In this document: piece after piece, positions 63,299 through 64,000 of the stretch
Layout: every line of letters starts with the position of its first letter
Numbering within the stretch: position 1 is the stretch's first letter
Translations under genes and position numbers: made by a program
The notes under the pieces: generated by a model
Database searches by the model: none
What the model was told of the DNA's origin: nothing
What the model saw: the letters and a program-made list of their open reading frames with translations, nothing else
DNA from: Azoarcus sp. KH32C
GTDB lineage: Bacteria > Pseudomonadota > Gammaproteobacteria > Burkholderiales > Rhodocyclaceae
DNA: 64,000 nucleotides
Assembly: GCF_000349945.1 (NCBI RefSeq)
Contig: NC_020516.1
Span: forward strand, 124,001-188,000
Reading direction: 5' to 3'

Positions 63299-64000
63299 TC
63301 AGAACTTCTCGCACCAGGGCCGCAGGTCGAGTTCTTGTGTCCAGGCGCTGCGCGGCTGGCAGTGCAGCTGGTAATAGGCGTCGGCGATGGCGGCGGGGTC
63401 GAGCATGGAGGCTGAGGCTTCGCCTCCCGCGGGGCCGATCCGGCCGTCGATGACGATGTGGGCGACGTGGATGCCGCGGGGGCCGAGCTCGCGCGCCATG
63501 CTTTGCGACAGCGAGCGCAGGCCGGCCTTGCCGACGGCGAGGTTGTGGAAGCCGGCGCTGCCGCGCAGGCTCGCAGTGGCGCCGGTGAAGAGGAGGGTGC
63601 CGCCTTCGCCGCCTTGCTCGATGCGCGCGAGCATCGCGCGGGCCGCCGCCCGGCCGACGAGGAAGCCGCCGAGACAGCCGACACGCCAGCAGCGTTCGAA
63701 GTCGGCGGCGCTCGTTTCGAGCACGCTGCCGGGGACGTAGGTGCCGGCGTTATAGACGACGACCTGGGGTGTGCCGAGGTCGGCTTCGACCGCGGCGAAG
63801 AGCTGGTCGACCGCGGCCTCGTCGGTGGCGTCGCAGATGTAGGGATGGGCGGAATGCACGATGCCGCAGCAGGCGGAGGCGAGCCCGTCGAGGCGGGCGG
63901 CGTTGCGTGCGACGAGCGCGACGCTCATCTCGGCGTGCGCAAAACGTTGTGCGAGCGCGAATCCGAGGCCGGGACCGGCCCCGACGATGACGGCGACTTT
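63299..64000 (-). CDS. SDR family oxidoreductase (5' end outside window)
   Basis: The frame is open to the window edge. The visible 233 codons start with KVAVIVGAGPGLGFALAQRF, the NAD(P)-binding GxxxGxG loop, so only a few N-terminal residues are missing. The YNAG motif follows. Where classical SDRs have YxxxK the sequence reads FHNLAVGKAGL: the Tyr position is Asn/Leu-like, although the Lys is present. It may therefore be a non-classical SDR with altered catalysis. It ends RPWCEKF and precedes the small stress-like gene. Confidence 0.9.
   Translation of the reverse strand, partial: KVAVIVGAGPGLGFALAQRFAHAEMSVALVARNAARLDGLASACCGIVHSAHPYICDATDEAAVDQLFAAVEADLGTPQVVVYNAGTYVPGSVLETSAADFERCWRVGCLGGFLVGRAAARAMLARIEQGGEGGTLLFTGATASLRGSAGFHNLAVGKAGLRSLSQSMARELGPRGIHVAHIVIDGRIGPAGGEASASMLDPAAIADAYYQLHCQPRSAWTQELDLRPWCEKF

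Overview
The window is 64 kb of GC-rich chromosomal DNA. Gene content and order fit a betaproteobacterium of the Rhodocyclales (Azoarcus, Aromatoleum or Thauera type). Markers are mnmG-rsmG-parA-parB running into an atpIBEFHAGDC operon, a DUF971-ubiE-ubiJ cluster, phoBR, gatCAB divergent from mreBCD-mrdA-rodA-rlpA, and a dacC-dat-ybeD-lipB-lipA block. The taxonomic assignment is an inference from synteny and composition; no search was run. I saw no insertion sequence, prophage, CRISPR array or rRNA.

Layout. 1-3833: end of mnmG, then rsmG, parA and parB, a set usually found near oriC. 3947-10991: ATP synthase operon with a good sigma-70 promoter and a strong terminator. 11011-12789 (minus): ubiquinone genes. 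12882-15019: phoB-phoR behind a Pho box. 15000-17132 (minus): a HIT protein and a 555-residue protein of unknown function. 17175-21809 (minus): class II amidotransferase and gatCAB with a lipoprotein gene between gatA and gatB. 21831-28541: the rod-shape operon. 28570-32589: D-alanyl carboxypeptidase, D-amino acid aminotransferase and lipoate genes. 32672-37879: dksA, DUF4197, rep, an exported protein, a lipoprotein cytochrome c and kbp. 37923-38081: one tRNA-Arg with a bidirectional terminator. 38137-44204: a phosphoethanolamine transferase-like protein, a tandem ABM-fold protein, an esterase, a Kef-type antiporter and a carboxymuconolactone decarboxylase-like protein.

The accessory part is 44.2-51.7 kb. 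It holds two gene remnants: the C-terminal tail of an amylo-alpha-1,6-glucosidase at 44206-44433 and the first 19 codons of a cold-shock-domain protein at 49531-49590. Between them lie small envelope proteins and a two-gene operon of a PLD-like protein with a winged-helix tail and a membrane-anchored NERD protein with a zinc ribbon. A 9-bp perfect inverted repeat lies across that operon's likely promoter. Two paralogous DUF4124-like exported proteins, one truncated, bracket the operon. This is the best candidate for an undescribed module.

51.7-64 kb: an orphan nosR far from any nosZ, a response regulator overlapping a hybrid histidine kinase, an exported MsrB-MsrA pair, a gamma-glutamylcyclotransferase-like protein, a LysR regulator divergent from an NADP-binding oxidoreductase, a rare excisionase-HTH/receiver fusion, an alpha/beta hydrolase, and an SDR oxidoreductase cut by the window edge.
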